From Candidatus Poribacteria bacterium (GTDB lineage: Bacteria; Poribacteria; WGA-4E; WGA-3G), in contig OY282374.1 of NCBI GenBank assembly GCA_958295815.1, positions 1-64,000 on the forward strand: a DNA stretch of 64,000 bases, in the 5' to 3' direction. The stretch's first letter is position 1. The number at the start of each line of letters is the position of its first letter. A program made the translations under genes and the position numbers. This document shows, one piece after another, positions 18,683 through 26,938 of the stretch. A model generated the notes under the pieces. It saw only the letters and a program-made list of their open reading frames with translations, made no database searches and was not told where the DNA came from.

Positions 18683-19831
18683 TTATTCTTTCTCGCTCCA
18701 TTTCTGTTTCATCTGCTTCATTTCATCGTTGAGCACTACCTCTGCTGAGGGTGTTTGTGCAGAGGATTCAATCTGCCATGCCCCGGATTCGTCCTTCAAC
18801 ACTGGCTTGCGTTGTGCGACCGGTAAAATGCCGAAGGGCACATGTGGCTCGATTTGGTACCAGTATGCGACAGAAGATGTCTCATTGCTGAGGTGATTAC
18901 CGTGTCCATGCTCTATCGTAACCCGAATTTCCTTTTCAAAACGGACAGGGTTTTCGAGGTGATAGACGTAAGAGGTCTGGTAGCCATCGGTGTTGTTTTC
19001 ATAAATAGAGGATCCGTTATGTGCAAACGCATTCTCTTGCATTCCCCAGGCTTGATTCAAGTAGTCTTCTGAACCGGTGCCGTGCAGGTCGGGGGGCCAC
19101 TTGTAGCCGTCTACCCAAATCATATCATCACCTTCGCCCCACCATGTGCCTTGGAAGTTAGTGACCGAAAGGTTACAGCCTATATAGTGACCTGTCCCTT
19201 CGGCGGATAGGATGAGATAATTGTTATCCCATGCGAGTCGTTCGGCATTAATGATATTGGCTTCTGGTGTATTGACTTGGATTTCATGTCCCCAACCATC
19301 ACACGGATTTTCGCGATGGAATTGGGCATGAAAATAGGCGACATCGTCAGGGTGTGAATCCGAGTACTGCTCATAATCGATGTAGAAGTATTGTCGGTGC
19401 GGTGTATCGCCTTCGTTAACGAGTTCGATGCGTGCGCTGCGGTTAAAGGGCATCTGTACGTAGCTGTTGAGTGCGCAACCTGTATTGAACTGGTTGTTTC
19501 GGCCTGTAGAGGCGGAGAACAACATGGAATCGTACGAATTGACGATTTCATTTCCGAGTCCAAAGAAGTCGCCTAATGGGCAGAGAACACTCGGATGTTC
19601 TTCATCGTCCCAAAACATCCTGATCAGTACATTTCGATAACCGTTTGGCTGCGTCATCCAGATATGATTGATACAGCCGGGACCTTGAATGTCCGCAATG
19701 ACACGGGTTTCGCCGGGGGCGACATCCCATGCATCGTTGTTTCTGCCTGTCGTATCCCAAGAGGCGGCACGTAACGAGCGTGCTTTTCTAACGCGCGTCA
19801 ACGATGACAATAAGCCGTCAACATAAGTCAT
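18683..19831 (-). CDS. DUF2961 family protein (GH172-type)
   Basis: A 382-residue protein of the DUF2961 family, now linked to glycoside hydrolase family 172 (difructose-anhydride-forming or alpha-fructofuranosidase-type enzymes). Family features visible are an early SWDTTGRNND, the GPGCINHIWMT strand (about 50-60), IRMFWDDEEHPSVLCPLGDFFG (split here as IRMFWDDEEHPS and CPLGDFFG, about 70-90) and the later GTGSEDYLNQAWG (about 255-267), whose Glu and Asp are likely active-site residues. There is no signal peptide. AAGGGAT lies before the ATG. Its TAA abuts the ATG of the following 1331-residue gene, so the pair is translated together. The sugar substrate is not predictable. Confidence 0.85.
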   Translation of the reverse strand: MTYVDGLLSSLTRVRKARSLRAASWDTTGRNNDAWDVAPGETRVIADIQGPGCINHIWMTQPNGYRNVLIRMFWDDEEHPSVLCPLGDFFGLGNEIVNSYDSMLFSASTGRNNQFNTGCALNSYVQMPFNRSARIELVNEGDTPHRQYFYIDYEQYSDSHPDDVAYFHAQFHRENPCDGWGHEIQVNTPEANIINAERLAWDNNYLILSAEGTGHYIGCNLSVTNFQGTWWGEGDDMIWVDGYKWPPDLHGTGSEDYLNQAWGMQENAFAHNGSSIYENNTDGYQTSYVYHLENPVRFEKEIRVTIEHGHGNHLSNETSSVAYWYQIEPHVPFGILPVAQRKPVLKDESGAWQIESSAQTPSAEVVLNDEMKQMKQKWSEKE

Positions 19832-19898
19832 TAAGTTATCCCTTTTAAAATCCTCGAATTAAGAAATTGAGAGTATCTGTGTGAATACTCCTGCTATT

Positions 19899-19926
19899 AT
19901 TATACCATATACGCGCGGAGAATCAA
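19899..19926 (-). promoter_or_regulatory. Candidate sigma-A promoter of the GH172-type operon
   Basis: On the minus strand TTGATT (19926-19921) and a perfect TATAAT (19904-19899) are 16 bases apart. The predicted start near 19892 leaves a 60-base leader. Confidence 0.55.
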
Positions 19927-19984
19927 CACTTTTTTGATGTTGGTATGCTTTTAAAGTGTCGTAAGCGAGGCACGGCGTGTTATC

Positions 19985-20797
19985 CTACACTCCGATGGTG
20001 GCTTGCATCTTTTCCAATCCGATGCGTGCAACCTCTTCAGGATCTTGTTCCCAATAGTTTGGATTGAACAACTCCAGTGAGATAACACCTGTATATCCTG
20101 CGTCCTTCACGATAGAGATCATCTGTCCGAGGTCAAGAATACCATCTCCGGGGTAAACTCTATCGGCGTCGGTCTGCACTTCGCGTGCTGGTTCTGCAGG
20201 GGCATCGTTGAAGTGAAAAACTGCGATTTTCTCGCCGGGGATGCCTTCCATATCTTCTATTTCCCCGCCACCGCGGTAGATGTGAAACGGGTCGAGGACA
20301 ATAGTACTATCGGGATGATCAGCCCCTTCCATCACTTCCCACGCATGCTTAACTTGGTTGACACCGTCAACGAAACCGAGGAATTCCATAGCGGGTTTAA
20401 CGCCGAATTCACGTCCGAGTTCAAGCAGTTCGCGGTAATTCTTACCGCCTAACTGTAAGTCAGCCACCTCACGTGGTGGGCTTGAGACTATGTAAGTTGA
20501 ACCGACAGCGGCGGCTTGTGCCATCCGTCGTTTTGCTTCTTCAATCGCTTCTTCGTGTTCTGCTCCTGTCGTATTGAGCCAACCGTGCAAGGCGATGACG
20601 GTGGGCACCGAAAGCCCATAGTCATCAAGTGCTTTTTTGACATCGGTGAGAGAACCGCCTTGTTCCTCATAAGCCGTTAAATCGTCGTTCCACAGCTCAA
20701 TCGCTGAATAACCGGCTTCGGAAGCGATCCGAATCTTGTCCATTAACCCGGCAGGACGGATTGTGCTTGTATTTAAACCTAACTGAAAGTGTGCCAT
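19985..20797 (-). CDS. Sugar phosphate isomerase/epimerase (xylose-isomerase-like TIM barrel)
   Basis: A 270-residue protein of the AP endonuclease 2/xylose-isomerase-like superfamily. The barrel carries typical metal-site segments: SAIELWNDD (about 30-38), ILDPFHIYRGGG-type (IVLDPFHIYRGGGE, about 167-180), VFHFNDAP (about 193-200) and the C-terminal VISLELFNPNYW (about 239-250), whose Glu closes the site. The likely reaction is isomerisation or epimerisation of a keto sugar or inosose; the substrate is unknown. AGGAAA precedes the ATG. It lies 10 bp after the stop of a second, unrelated-looking member of the same superfamily, so the two form an operon. Confidence 0.9.
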   Translation of the reverse strand: MAHFQLGLNTSTIRPAGLMDKIRIASEAGYSAIELWNDDLTAYEEQGGSLTDVKKALDDYGLSVPTVIALHGWLNTTGAEHEEAIEEAKRRMAQAAAVGSTYIVSSPPREVADLQLGGKNYRELLELGREFGVKPAMEFLGFVDGVNQVKHAWEVMEGADHPDSTIVLDPFHIYRGGGEIEDMEGIPGEKIAVFHFNDAPAEPAREVQTDADRVYPGDGILDLGQMISIVKDAGYTGVISLELFNPNYWEQDPEEVARIGLEKMQATIGV

Positions 20798-20807
20798 TCT
20801 ATTTTTC

Positions 20808-21608
20808 CTATTTCTCCATTAAACTTCTAATGAAACGGACATCTATACGCGCAAGATCGATGACAGTGTCCACGGGTTCTCCGCTATATTCGCTGTGGAA
20901 GCTTACGGGACCTGAAAAGCCGATGGTTTGTAATGTATTGACTGCTGTTTCCCAGTCAACGAAGCCTTTTCCCATCCGGACGACTGTGCCACCTCGCATG
21001 CCGGGTGAACGTGCCAAATCCTTGAACGCCATAACTGCGAGATGGGATTTGACGATATCGAGTGCCATGTTAATCGGTTCCCCAACAATCGACAGATGTC
21101 CTGTATCAGCAAAAACACCGACGTGTTGCGGATCGAAACCTTTCACAAGGTTCATGACTGCACATGAATTCAGTCCCATAGAAGTTCCAGAATGGTTGTG
21201 GATACAAGTACGAGGTCCGTATTGCTCAGAGAGTTTTGCGAACCCTTGCAGTTGGTTTCGGATAAAATCGACCTGTGCCCAGTAACCGCCGTCTTCTGCA
21301 TGCCAGTGCCAATATCCAAGTTTAATATTTTCGACACCGGCTTCACCTGCGGCGGCATAAACGCGGCGTGTCTCTTCTTGTGTTGGGTCGAGAAAATCAC
21401 CGGGTGTTGTAATGAGGGGGATAGATAGGCCTGCTGCTTCGAATTGCTTTGCGGCAGCGGGTAGTGCCTCTGTGGCGTTTTCTGGGTTCACCGGATAACC
21501 GGGCCGAACACACAAATCAGCACCGCTCACACCAGCCGATTGCAATGCGGTGATAATATCTGGAATTTCTAAACCTTCCAGATGTTTCGTGAACATGATA
21601 AATTTCAT
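20808..21608 (-). CDS. Sugar phosphate isomerase/epimerase, second copy of the fold
   Basis: A TIM-barrel protein of 266 residues if translated from the ATG at 21608, which begins MKFIMFTKHLEG. A frame extending to 21659 adds 17 residues that do not fit the family, so I prefer the shorter start despite a weak ribosome binding site (GGAAA). Likely metal ligands are CIHNHSGTSMG (His-rich strand), GVFADTGHLSIVG and FHSEYSGE near the end. It is only distantly similar to the downstream gene at 19985-20797, so this is not a recent duplication. The pair probably acts on successive intermediates of one sugar pathway. Confidence 0.88.
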   Translation of the reverse strand: MKFIMFTKHLEGLEIPDIITALQSAGVSGADLCVRPGYPVNPENATEALPAAAKQFEAAGLSIPLITTPGDFLDPTQEETRRVYAAAGEAGVENIKLGYWHWHAEDGGYWAQVDFIRNQLQGFAKLSEQYGPRTCIHNHSGTSMGLNSCAVMNLVKGFDPQHVGVFADTGHLSIVGEPINMALDIVKSHLAVMAFKDLARSPGMRGGTVVRMGKGFVDWETAVNTLQTIGFSGPVSFHSEYSGEPVDTVIDLARIDVRFIRSLMEK

Positions 21609-21670
21609 ACTTTTTCCATGAGTTTTGACACGAATCAACACGGAATGCACCTGTGGCATTCTGTGGAAGC

Positions 21671-21792
21671 ATGCCTACTACTTTTTCGATAGGTTACGGC
21701 ACGACGGAGCGTGCCTACTACTTTGCGTGCCTATTACTTTTTCGATAGATTACGGCACGACGGAGCGTGCCTACTACTTTGCATGCCTACTA
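21671..21792. repeat. 56-bp tandem direct repeat with internal hairpin
   Basis: Two 56-base units (21671-21726 and 21727-21782) differ at only a few positions, and a third begins at 21783 for ten bases. Each unit contains GGCACG-ACGGAG-CGTGCC, a perfect 6-bp stem with a 6-base loop, and the phrase GCCTACTACTTT. The array fills the gap between the dehydratase stop (21794) and the next gene on the minus strand. Confidence 0.9.
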
Positions 21793-21793
21793 T

Positions 21794-22897
21794 TTACCAA
21801 TCAACAACGGAGCCGTCATCTGGGTGGTACGTCACCGGATTTTCCCAGTCGTGATCGATCTTGTCTTCAAGGGCGTCTTCGTCGAGTTCTATGCCGAGTC
21901 CGGGACCGGTTGGGAGTTCAACAAATCCGTCTTTGAAGACGAACGGATTTTTAAGGTACCCCTCACCAAGTGTCGTATGTTCCTGCATCAGAAAGTTAGG
22001 AATAGAGGCATCTAATTGGATACAAGCCGCTAAAGATATGGGACCCAGTGGGTTGTGCGGTGCAATACCACCGTAGTAGGCTTCTGCCATCCCCGCAATG
22101 ATGCGCACTTCATTAATTCCACCAGCGTGACAGAGGTCGGGCTGAAGGATGGATGCGGCTTGTTTCTCTAAGATTTCCCGGAACCCCCACTTCGTGAAGA
22201 CGCGTTCACCGGTTGCGATTGGGAGATGCGTGCTACGCGCTATTTCTGCAAGGGTGTCCACGTTTTGGCACTGAATCGGCTCTTCTACAAACATCGGTTG
22301 GTAAGGCTCTAATGCCTTGATTAAGACCTTTGCGGTTTGCGGACTAACTGCCCCGTGAAAGTCGATTGCGAGGTCAACTTCTGTGCCAGCAGCTTCGCGG
22401 AGTGCGGCGAAATGATCCACCGCTTTGTCGATAAAAGCTTTGTTTTCGATGATACGTGCCGGTCTGCCGCCTGCAACGCCCGTTTTAAAAGCGGTAAACC
22501 CTTTGTCGATCCATTCTTTGATTCCCTCTGGGTCGCCACCACCTTTGTATAGCCTGATGCGGTCCCGCGTTGGTCCACCAAAGAGTTGATAGACAGGAAC
22601 GCCGAGCGATTTCCCTGCGAGATCCCAGAGTGCTTGTTCCACACCGCTCAATGCGCTTGTAAGAATTGGGCCGCCGCGGTAGAATGCATGGCGATACATT
22701 GCTTGCCAGTGGTGTACAACGCGTCTCGGATCTTGACCAATGAGATAGGGAGCAAGTTCATCAACGGCTTGTGCACATGTTTTCGCGCGTCCCTCTAAAA
22801 TAGGTTCGCCGAGTCCCACTAATCCCTCATCCGTATGGATCTTAAGAAAGAGCCAACGCGGTTGCACCAGAAAGGTTTCCAGTTTTGTTATTTTCAT
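21794..22897 (-). CDS. dgoD: Mandelate racemase/enolase-superfamily dehydratase, D-galactonate dehydratase-like
   Basis: A 367-residue enolase-superfamily enzyme that would dehydrate D-galactonate (or a close aldonate) to a 2-keto-3-deoxy acid. It matches the galactonate dehydratase pattern closely: PRWLFLKIHTDEG at the N-terminus, HAFYRGGPILTSALSG, the metal-ligand strands AIDFHGAVS, FVEEPIQ and TGERVF, and the base-carrying loop IAPHNPLGPIS. The His in DFHG and APH are the catalytic pair in this subgroup. GAGGAT precedes the ATG by six bases. It is followed by the 56-bp repeat and the two sugar isomerases, in keeping with an aldonate/sugar-acid catabolic set. The exact sugar acid is inferred from family resemblance. 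Confidence 0.82.
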   Translation of the reverse strand: MKITKLETFLVQPRWLFLKIHTDEGLVGLGEPILEGRAKTCAQAVDELAPYLIGQDPRRVVHHWQAMYRHAFYRGGPILTSALSGVEQALWDLAGKSLGVPVYQLFGGPTRDRIRLYKGGGDPEGIKEWIDKGFTAFKTGVAGGRPARIIENKAFIDKAVDHFAALREAAGTEVDLAIDFHGAVSPQTAKVLIKALEPYQPMFVEEPIQCQNVDTLAEIARSTHLPIATGERVFTKWGFREILEKQAASILQPDLCHAGGINEVRIIAGMAEAYYGGIAPHNPLGPISLAACIQLDASIPNFLMQEHTTLGEGYLKNPFVFKDGFVELPTGPGLGIELDEDALEDKIDHDWENPVTYHPDDGSVVDW

Positions 22898-23360
22898 TGA
22901 GAATCCTCAAATTAATGTGGGCTTACAAGTAGCATCCTGCCACTTGAAACGAGTTGTTTTGTCTATAGATCCCAAATATTCCGAAGCATTTGGTTTTATG
23001 CAACCTTTCAATCTCCGATACGCGGCTTTATATTACAGAAGTGTTCAATTTCATCGCCTTGATGCATCCCATCGTCTACGGGTAATCCAAACTGATACTT
23101 GGATGGATGATACTCGGATAGAATACTTACGCTGAACTCACGTTATGTTACCATTTCCTCCAATTTTTTTCAATAATTAATATCGGTGAAGTGTGTGTTT
23201 GGTTCTCCTAACAGAAAAGGCTTTATGCGAAGCGTGCGTGTTCAGCCCCGAAAAGTGTTGCGCGGTAAACTCTTTTTGCGTATGGACATTCCTATTTTTT
23301 CAGAATTATGCACCAGTTTGCTTTCTGACAAGCGTCACTATAGGACGATTGGAGGGATTC
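22898..23360. other. Intergenic region before the sigma-factor gene
   Basis: This 463-bp stretch separates the dehydratase gene from the divergent sigma/lectin gene. I find no good TTGNNN-17-TATNNT match reading toward the sigma gene, which would fit an alternative or autoregulated promoter. The sigma frame stays open back to 23193, but those residues have no start signal and are unlike any sigma factor. Confidence 0.5.
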
Positions 23361-25406
23361 ATGAATACCACTGATATTGATCTCATTCACCGTGTCCTTG
23401 ATGGCGATGATACTGCCTTTACTGAACTTGTGAAGAAGTACCAAAAGCCGGTTCACGCACTTGTATGGCGTAAAATTGGGGATTTCCACGTCGCTGAGGA
23501 AATTACACAGGATACATTCCTAAAGGCATATCAGGGATTAGCACAGATGAAGAAGCCACAGAGTTTTGCGAGTTGGCTTTATGTGATTGCTGCAAACAAC
23601 TGTAGTACGTGGTTGCGTAAAAAACGTTTGTGGACACAGTCGTTAGAGGAAACAAGTGATCTCCAGATTGAGAAGGCAACGTATTCAGGGTATGTCATTG
23701 AAGAAAGCGAACGGACAGCCGGAGAAACACAGCGTGAAGTTGTCAAAAAGTTACTCTCGAAACTTCAGGAGAGTGAGCGCACGGTAATCACGCTGCATTA
23801 CTTCGGCGAGATGTCCAGTGCAGAGATTGGTGCTTTTTTAGGTGTATCGGCAAATACGATTCGGAGTCGTCTTCGCCGTGCGCAGCAGCGTTTGAAGAAG
23901 GAGGAACAGATGATTCGAGAAGCTTTGGACCATTTTCAAGTTGCACCGAATCTCACGGAGAGTATCATGCGTGAGGTTTCGCGTATGAAACCTACTTCAC
24001 CTTCTGGCAGTAAGCCGCTGGTGCCGTGGGCAATTGCTACTTCCACATTGGTAGTGATGTTTTTAATGTTAGGTGTTGGCAATCAGTACTTAGCGCGTTT
24101 CCAGAAACCGTACAGTTTAGATGCATCTTCAGAGAGGACAGTTGAGCTCATTGAAGCTCCTGTTGTGCTAAATCTTGAGTCGAAACCAGATGTGCGAAAC
24201 CAACTTGGAAATATTGATGCCGATGGTGAAAACGGTGGCACCAATCAGAGGACTGATGCCTCGCTATTTTCCCTCGCTGCTGGTCGGGTTGTTGATGAAG
24301 CAGGGAACCCGGTTACGGGGCTGACAATAAAACTGGTCTCTGTTTTCGATGGCAACGGGGCATGGTTTCCAGTTCATGAAGATCAAAACGGTTCGCCGAT
24401 AGATCCACCGACGTTCCAATCTGAAACTGATGCTCAGGGGCGTTTCGCTATTCCCGATGTTGTTGCGGGTCCCATGCTACTAAAGCTTCCTGATCAGAAC
24501 ATAGAGCCGCGGCTCTTGAAGGCGCGAATCGGGGGATTATTTTTCTATGCAGTCGGAATGGGAATGGGAGATCGTGGGATTGTGTTCGATGTAGGACAAC
24601 GTGATTACGTTGAAAACATTGAGGTTATGGTCCAGTCTCCACATGTCCGAGGGAAAGTCCAGCGCGGAGATGGCACACCTGTCGCTAATGAGAGAGTAAG
24701 ACTTCGTGTTCGGGCGTTTAGTTCAGACGGTAGATCCTCCAGTTCTTTGAGTACGCATACAGATGCCGAAGGATACTTTGGGTATTATGTGAATCGTGGG
24801 ATTGAGGAACCCACATTTTATATGCTGTCTATAACGTATCAGGGAAGGACTGTGTACGCGAATCCGATTGTCCTTAAGCATGGGGATCCAACGCATGAGA
24901 TCGTTTTTACGTTTGGCGGTCCCTCAGCACCGCCTTTACCCACACACCTCAAGAATTTCGCGAGCGCAACCGCTTCTGCTTCTGTTGGCGGGTCCGGTGC
25001 AGTTGATGTTTGGGTCATCAGACCAGAAAACAGGCACGCTTATAAAATGATTAACCGCCAGCGTTGGGAATCTGCTCAAGCCCAAGCTGCTGCTGAAGGC
25101 GCGTACCTTGTCGCAATTAACGATGAATCCGAACAAAACTGGCTGCAGGCTGTTTTTGGAGGTGAACCGAGTTGGATAGGACTCAACGATGTCGCGAAAG
25201 AAGGACAATGGCAGTGGGACAGCGGTGAACCGCTTACCTACACCAACTGGCGTGCTCAGGAACCTCATGGCACTGGTGATGGAGATGAGGATTATGTTAT
25301 GATGGGTCCCTCGGGGAAATGGGAAGTCGTTAATCCAAGAAACATGCGGTGGCGTTTTATTCAGATGGCTATCATTGAGAAGGAAAAGCCTCTATTAGAG
25401 GAGTAA
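23361..25406 (+). CDS. Membrane-tethered ECF sigma factor with extracellular C-type lectin domain
   Basis: A 681-residue protein starting at ATG 23361, with GGAGGG five bases upstream; the 56 codons upstream of this are rejected. Residues about 5-75 are sigma region 2 (DDTAFTELVKKYQ, WRKIGDFHVAEEITQDTFLK) and about 127-180 region 4 (SERTVITLHYFGEMSSAEIG, SANTIRSRLRRAQQRL). A linker leads to one membrane helix (about 221-240; WAIATSTLVVMFLMLGVG). Beyond it come two carboxypeptidase-regulatory-like beta domains (about 307-375 and 427-515) and a C-type lectin-like domain (about 553-676; WIGLNDV, WQWDSGEPLTYTNW). The layout implies a cytoplasmic promoter-recognition unit tied directly to an outside ligand-binding domain. 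How the sigma part would be released is unknown. The next two genes encode its extracellular modules without the sigma part. Confidence 0.93.
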   Translation: MNTTDIDLIHRVLDGDDTAFTELVKKYQKPVHALVWRKIGDFHVAEEITQDTFLKAYQGLAQMKKPQSFASWLYVIAANNCSTWLRKKRLWTQSLEETSDLQIEKATYSGYVIEESERTAGETQREVVKKLLSKLQESERTVITLHYFGEMSSAEIGAFLGVSANTIRSRLRRAQQRLKKEEQMIREALDHFQVAPNLTESIMREVSRMKPTSPSGSKPLVPWAIATSTLVVMFLMLGVGNQYLARFQKPYSLDASSERTVELIEAPVVLNLESKPDVRNQLGNIDADGENGGTNQRTDASLFSLAAGRVVDEAGNPVTGLTIKLVSVFDGNGAWFPVHEDQNGSPIDPPTFQSETDAQGRFAIPDVVAGPMLLKLPDQNIEPRLLKARIGGLFFYAVGMGMGDRGIVFDVGQRDYVENIEVMVQSPHVRGKVQRGDGTPVANERVRLRVRAFSSDGRSSSSLSTHTDAEGYFGYYVNRGIEEPTFYMLSITYQGRTVYANPIVLKHGDPTHEIVFTFGGPSAPPLPTHLKNFASATASASVGGSGAVDVWVIRPENRHAYKMINRQRWESAQAQAAAEGAYLVAINDESEQNWLQAVFGGEPSWIGLNDVAKEGQWQWDSGEPLTYTNWRAQEPHGTGDGDEDYVMMGPSGKWEVVNPRNMRWRFIQMAIIEKEKPLLEE

Positions 25407-25438
25407 ATCGTATCTTTTGTCGAAAGGGAGACATAATT

Positions 25439-26761
25439 ATGAAACGTTCTAAATTCAAGCTGATCATGACAGCGATGGCACTTTTCATCGGTCTCACTTT
25501 ATACATCCCCGCGCAGGAAGAGCCAGGAACTTTGAGTGGGCGTGTTGTTAATTTGAGTGGAAATCCAGTTACCGAGTTACCCGTATTTGTCGCGCCTCTT
25601 GATTTTCATGGTGGAGGCATGTGGCGGGTGTTTTTACCGCATGAGTACTCTAAATTGCGTCGTGCCCACACGGATTCAGAAGGTCGGTTTTCTATTGCGA
25701 GCATTCCGCCAGGTCCTTTGCAGTTTGGCATGTTACCTTACGATATAGACAACTTGCTGCCCACGAACTTAGAGCGGATGTTACACAGTGGTACATATAC
25801 ACACGGCTCTAATATTTTTGGTATGGAACAAGACGATTTTGAATCCGATCTTGAACTCTTATCCCTCCGTATCCAAGGCATTACCTTCTATCCTCGTAAT
25901 GATTACAGTCCAATCACGTTTGGTATTCAACCCGGAACACATATTAATAACGTCGTTGTCACGGTGCAACAACGGATGCGGATTCGCGGACGTATCCTTT
26001 TCAAGGACGGAACCCCGCTCCCGAACGCACGGGTTAGCCTCCAATTTAGTGCTCGCAATGTGGACAGCAATGGAAATCGACAATCGGGAGGAGACCCTCG
26101 AACAGATGCTGAAGGGTATTTTATCTATTATCTCGACGAAAAAGATGATACCGCATACTACACATTCTCTGTGGAATATCAAGGTCTTTTTGCCGAAGCT
26201 AAGCCTGTTCTCCTTAAACCTGGACAACGTTTTGAAGGACTCACATTAACCATTGATAGCCAACCAATTTTGCCCGAACCTGCTCACATAATGGAAACCG
26301 ACCCGTCTGAACCGCCACTGGAACGAGAGTCGCATGAGGTGTGGATCGTAAACCCTGCGAATGGACACGCCTACAAGAAGGTTTACTGTGAAACTCGCAA
26401 CGATGCGATTGCAGAAGCCACCAACGAAAAAGCACATCTCGTCGCGATTAATGACGCAGCGGAACAGAAGTGGTTGGAGTCAGTTTTTGGACACGAGTTC
26501 TTTTGGATAGGGCTCATCAAGATTGAAGAAGAGGGACAATGGCAATGGGATAGCGGTGAACCTGTCGCTTATGAAAACTGGTTAGCTGACGACTTCTTTT
26601 CCGAACCGGCGAGTATCGGCGGGAGAAACTACGCTGTTATGACGTTTGTTGATGGCAAGTGGTATGCTGTCGGTCCAGATAATATCGTCTGGGGTGTGAC
26701 GGAGATGACGATTCTTGAGAAGGTAGACCCGCTTGATAATCCGCTAACTGAGGAGAAATGA
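25439..26761 (+). CDS. Secreted protein: regulatory-like beta domains plus C-type lectin domain
   Basis: A 440-residue protein with a signal peptide (about 1-26, ending IPAQ). It is clearly related to the extracellular half of the preceding sigma protein: a first carboxypeptidase-regulatory-like domain (about 30-105; GRVVNLSGNPV, HTDSEGRFSI), a second (about 178-275; VQQRMRIRGRILFKDGTPLP, TDAEGYFIYY) and a C-terminal lectin-like domain (about 305-432; AHLVAINDAAEQKWLESVFG, WIGLIKIEEEGQWQWDSGEP). The lectin domain lacks the disulfide cysteines common in animal members. It starts 32 bp after the sigma gene with GAAAGGGAGA upstream, so it is probably cotranscribed. It may share or compete for the ligand of the sigma protein. 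Confidence 0.9.
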   Translation: MKRSKFKLIMTAMALFIGLTLYIPAQEEPGTLSGRVVNLSGNPVTELPVFVAPLDFHGGGMWRVFLPHEYSKLRRAHTDSEGRFSIASIPPGPLQFGMLPYDIDNLLPTNLERMLHSGTYTHGSNIFGMEQDDFESDLELLSLRIQGITFYPRNDYSPITFGIQPGTHINNVVVTVQQRMRIRGRILFKDGTPLPNARVSLQFSARNVDSNGNRQSGGDPRTDAEGYFIYYLDEKDDTAYYTFSVEYQGLFAEAKPVLLKPGQRFEGLTLTIDSQPILPEPAHIMETDPSEPPLERESHEVWIVNPANGHAYKKVYCETRNDAIAEATNEKAHLVAINDAAEQKWLESVFGHEFFWIGLIKIEEEGQWQWDSGEPVAYENWLADDFFSEPASIGGRNYAVMTFVDGKWYAVGPDNIVWGVTEMTILEKVDPLDNPLTEEK

Positions 26762-26851
26762 TAGTTTGGAAAATAAACTATTTGAGTAAAGGGCATCGCT
26801 CATCCACAATTTCCAATTGATGTTGCCGATCATTACCACAAAATCTATAGT

Positions 26852-26868
26852 ATCTTAAGTCAAGCCTA
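26852..26868 (+). repeat. 17-base dispersed repeat, copy 1
   Basis: ATCTTAAGTCAAGCCTA occurs here and, identically and in the same orientation, at 62317-62333. Both copies are intergenic. Confidence 0.6.
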
Positions 26869-26893
26869 TTTTTATCAATGAAAGTGTTAGTTT

Positions 26894-26921
26894 GAACCGG
26901 GGCAAAAGAGAACCTGTCTGT
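26894..26921 (+). promoter_or_regulatory. Candidate ECF-type promoter of the lipoprotein gene
   Basis: GAACC (26894-26898) and GTCTG (26916-26920) are 17 bases apart, which is the usual form and spacing of ECF sigma promoters (AAC -35, GTC -10). No TTGNNN/TATNNT pair is evident here. Transcription would begin near 26928, just ahead of the AGAAGGG ribosome binding site. Confidence 0.35.
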
Positions 26922-26938
26922 ATGAGGGAGAAGGGACT

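Noticed and set aside
20761-21285. Plus-strand frame of 174 codons across two sugar isomerase genes
   Set aside because: Both minus-strand genes have family motifs and ordered starts; the plus frame spans the gap between them and is a shadow.
21671-21792. CRISPR array
   Set aside because: The 56-bp units are directly adjacent with no spacers, only two full copies exist, and no cas genes are present.
23193-23360. N-terminal 56-codon extension of the sigma/lectin gene
   Set aside because: The residues are cysteine-rich and unlike any sigma factor, while GGAGGG precedes the ATG at 23361, where the normal sigma sequence begins.
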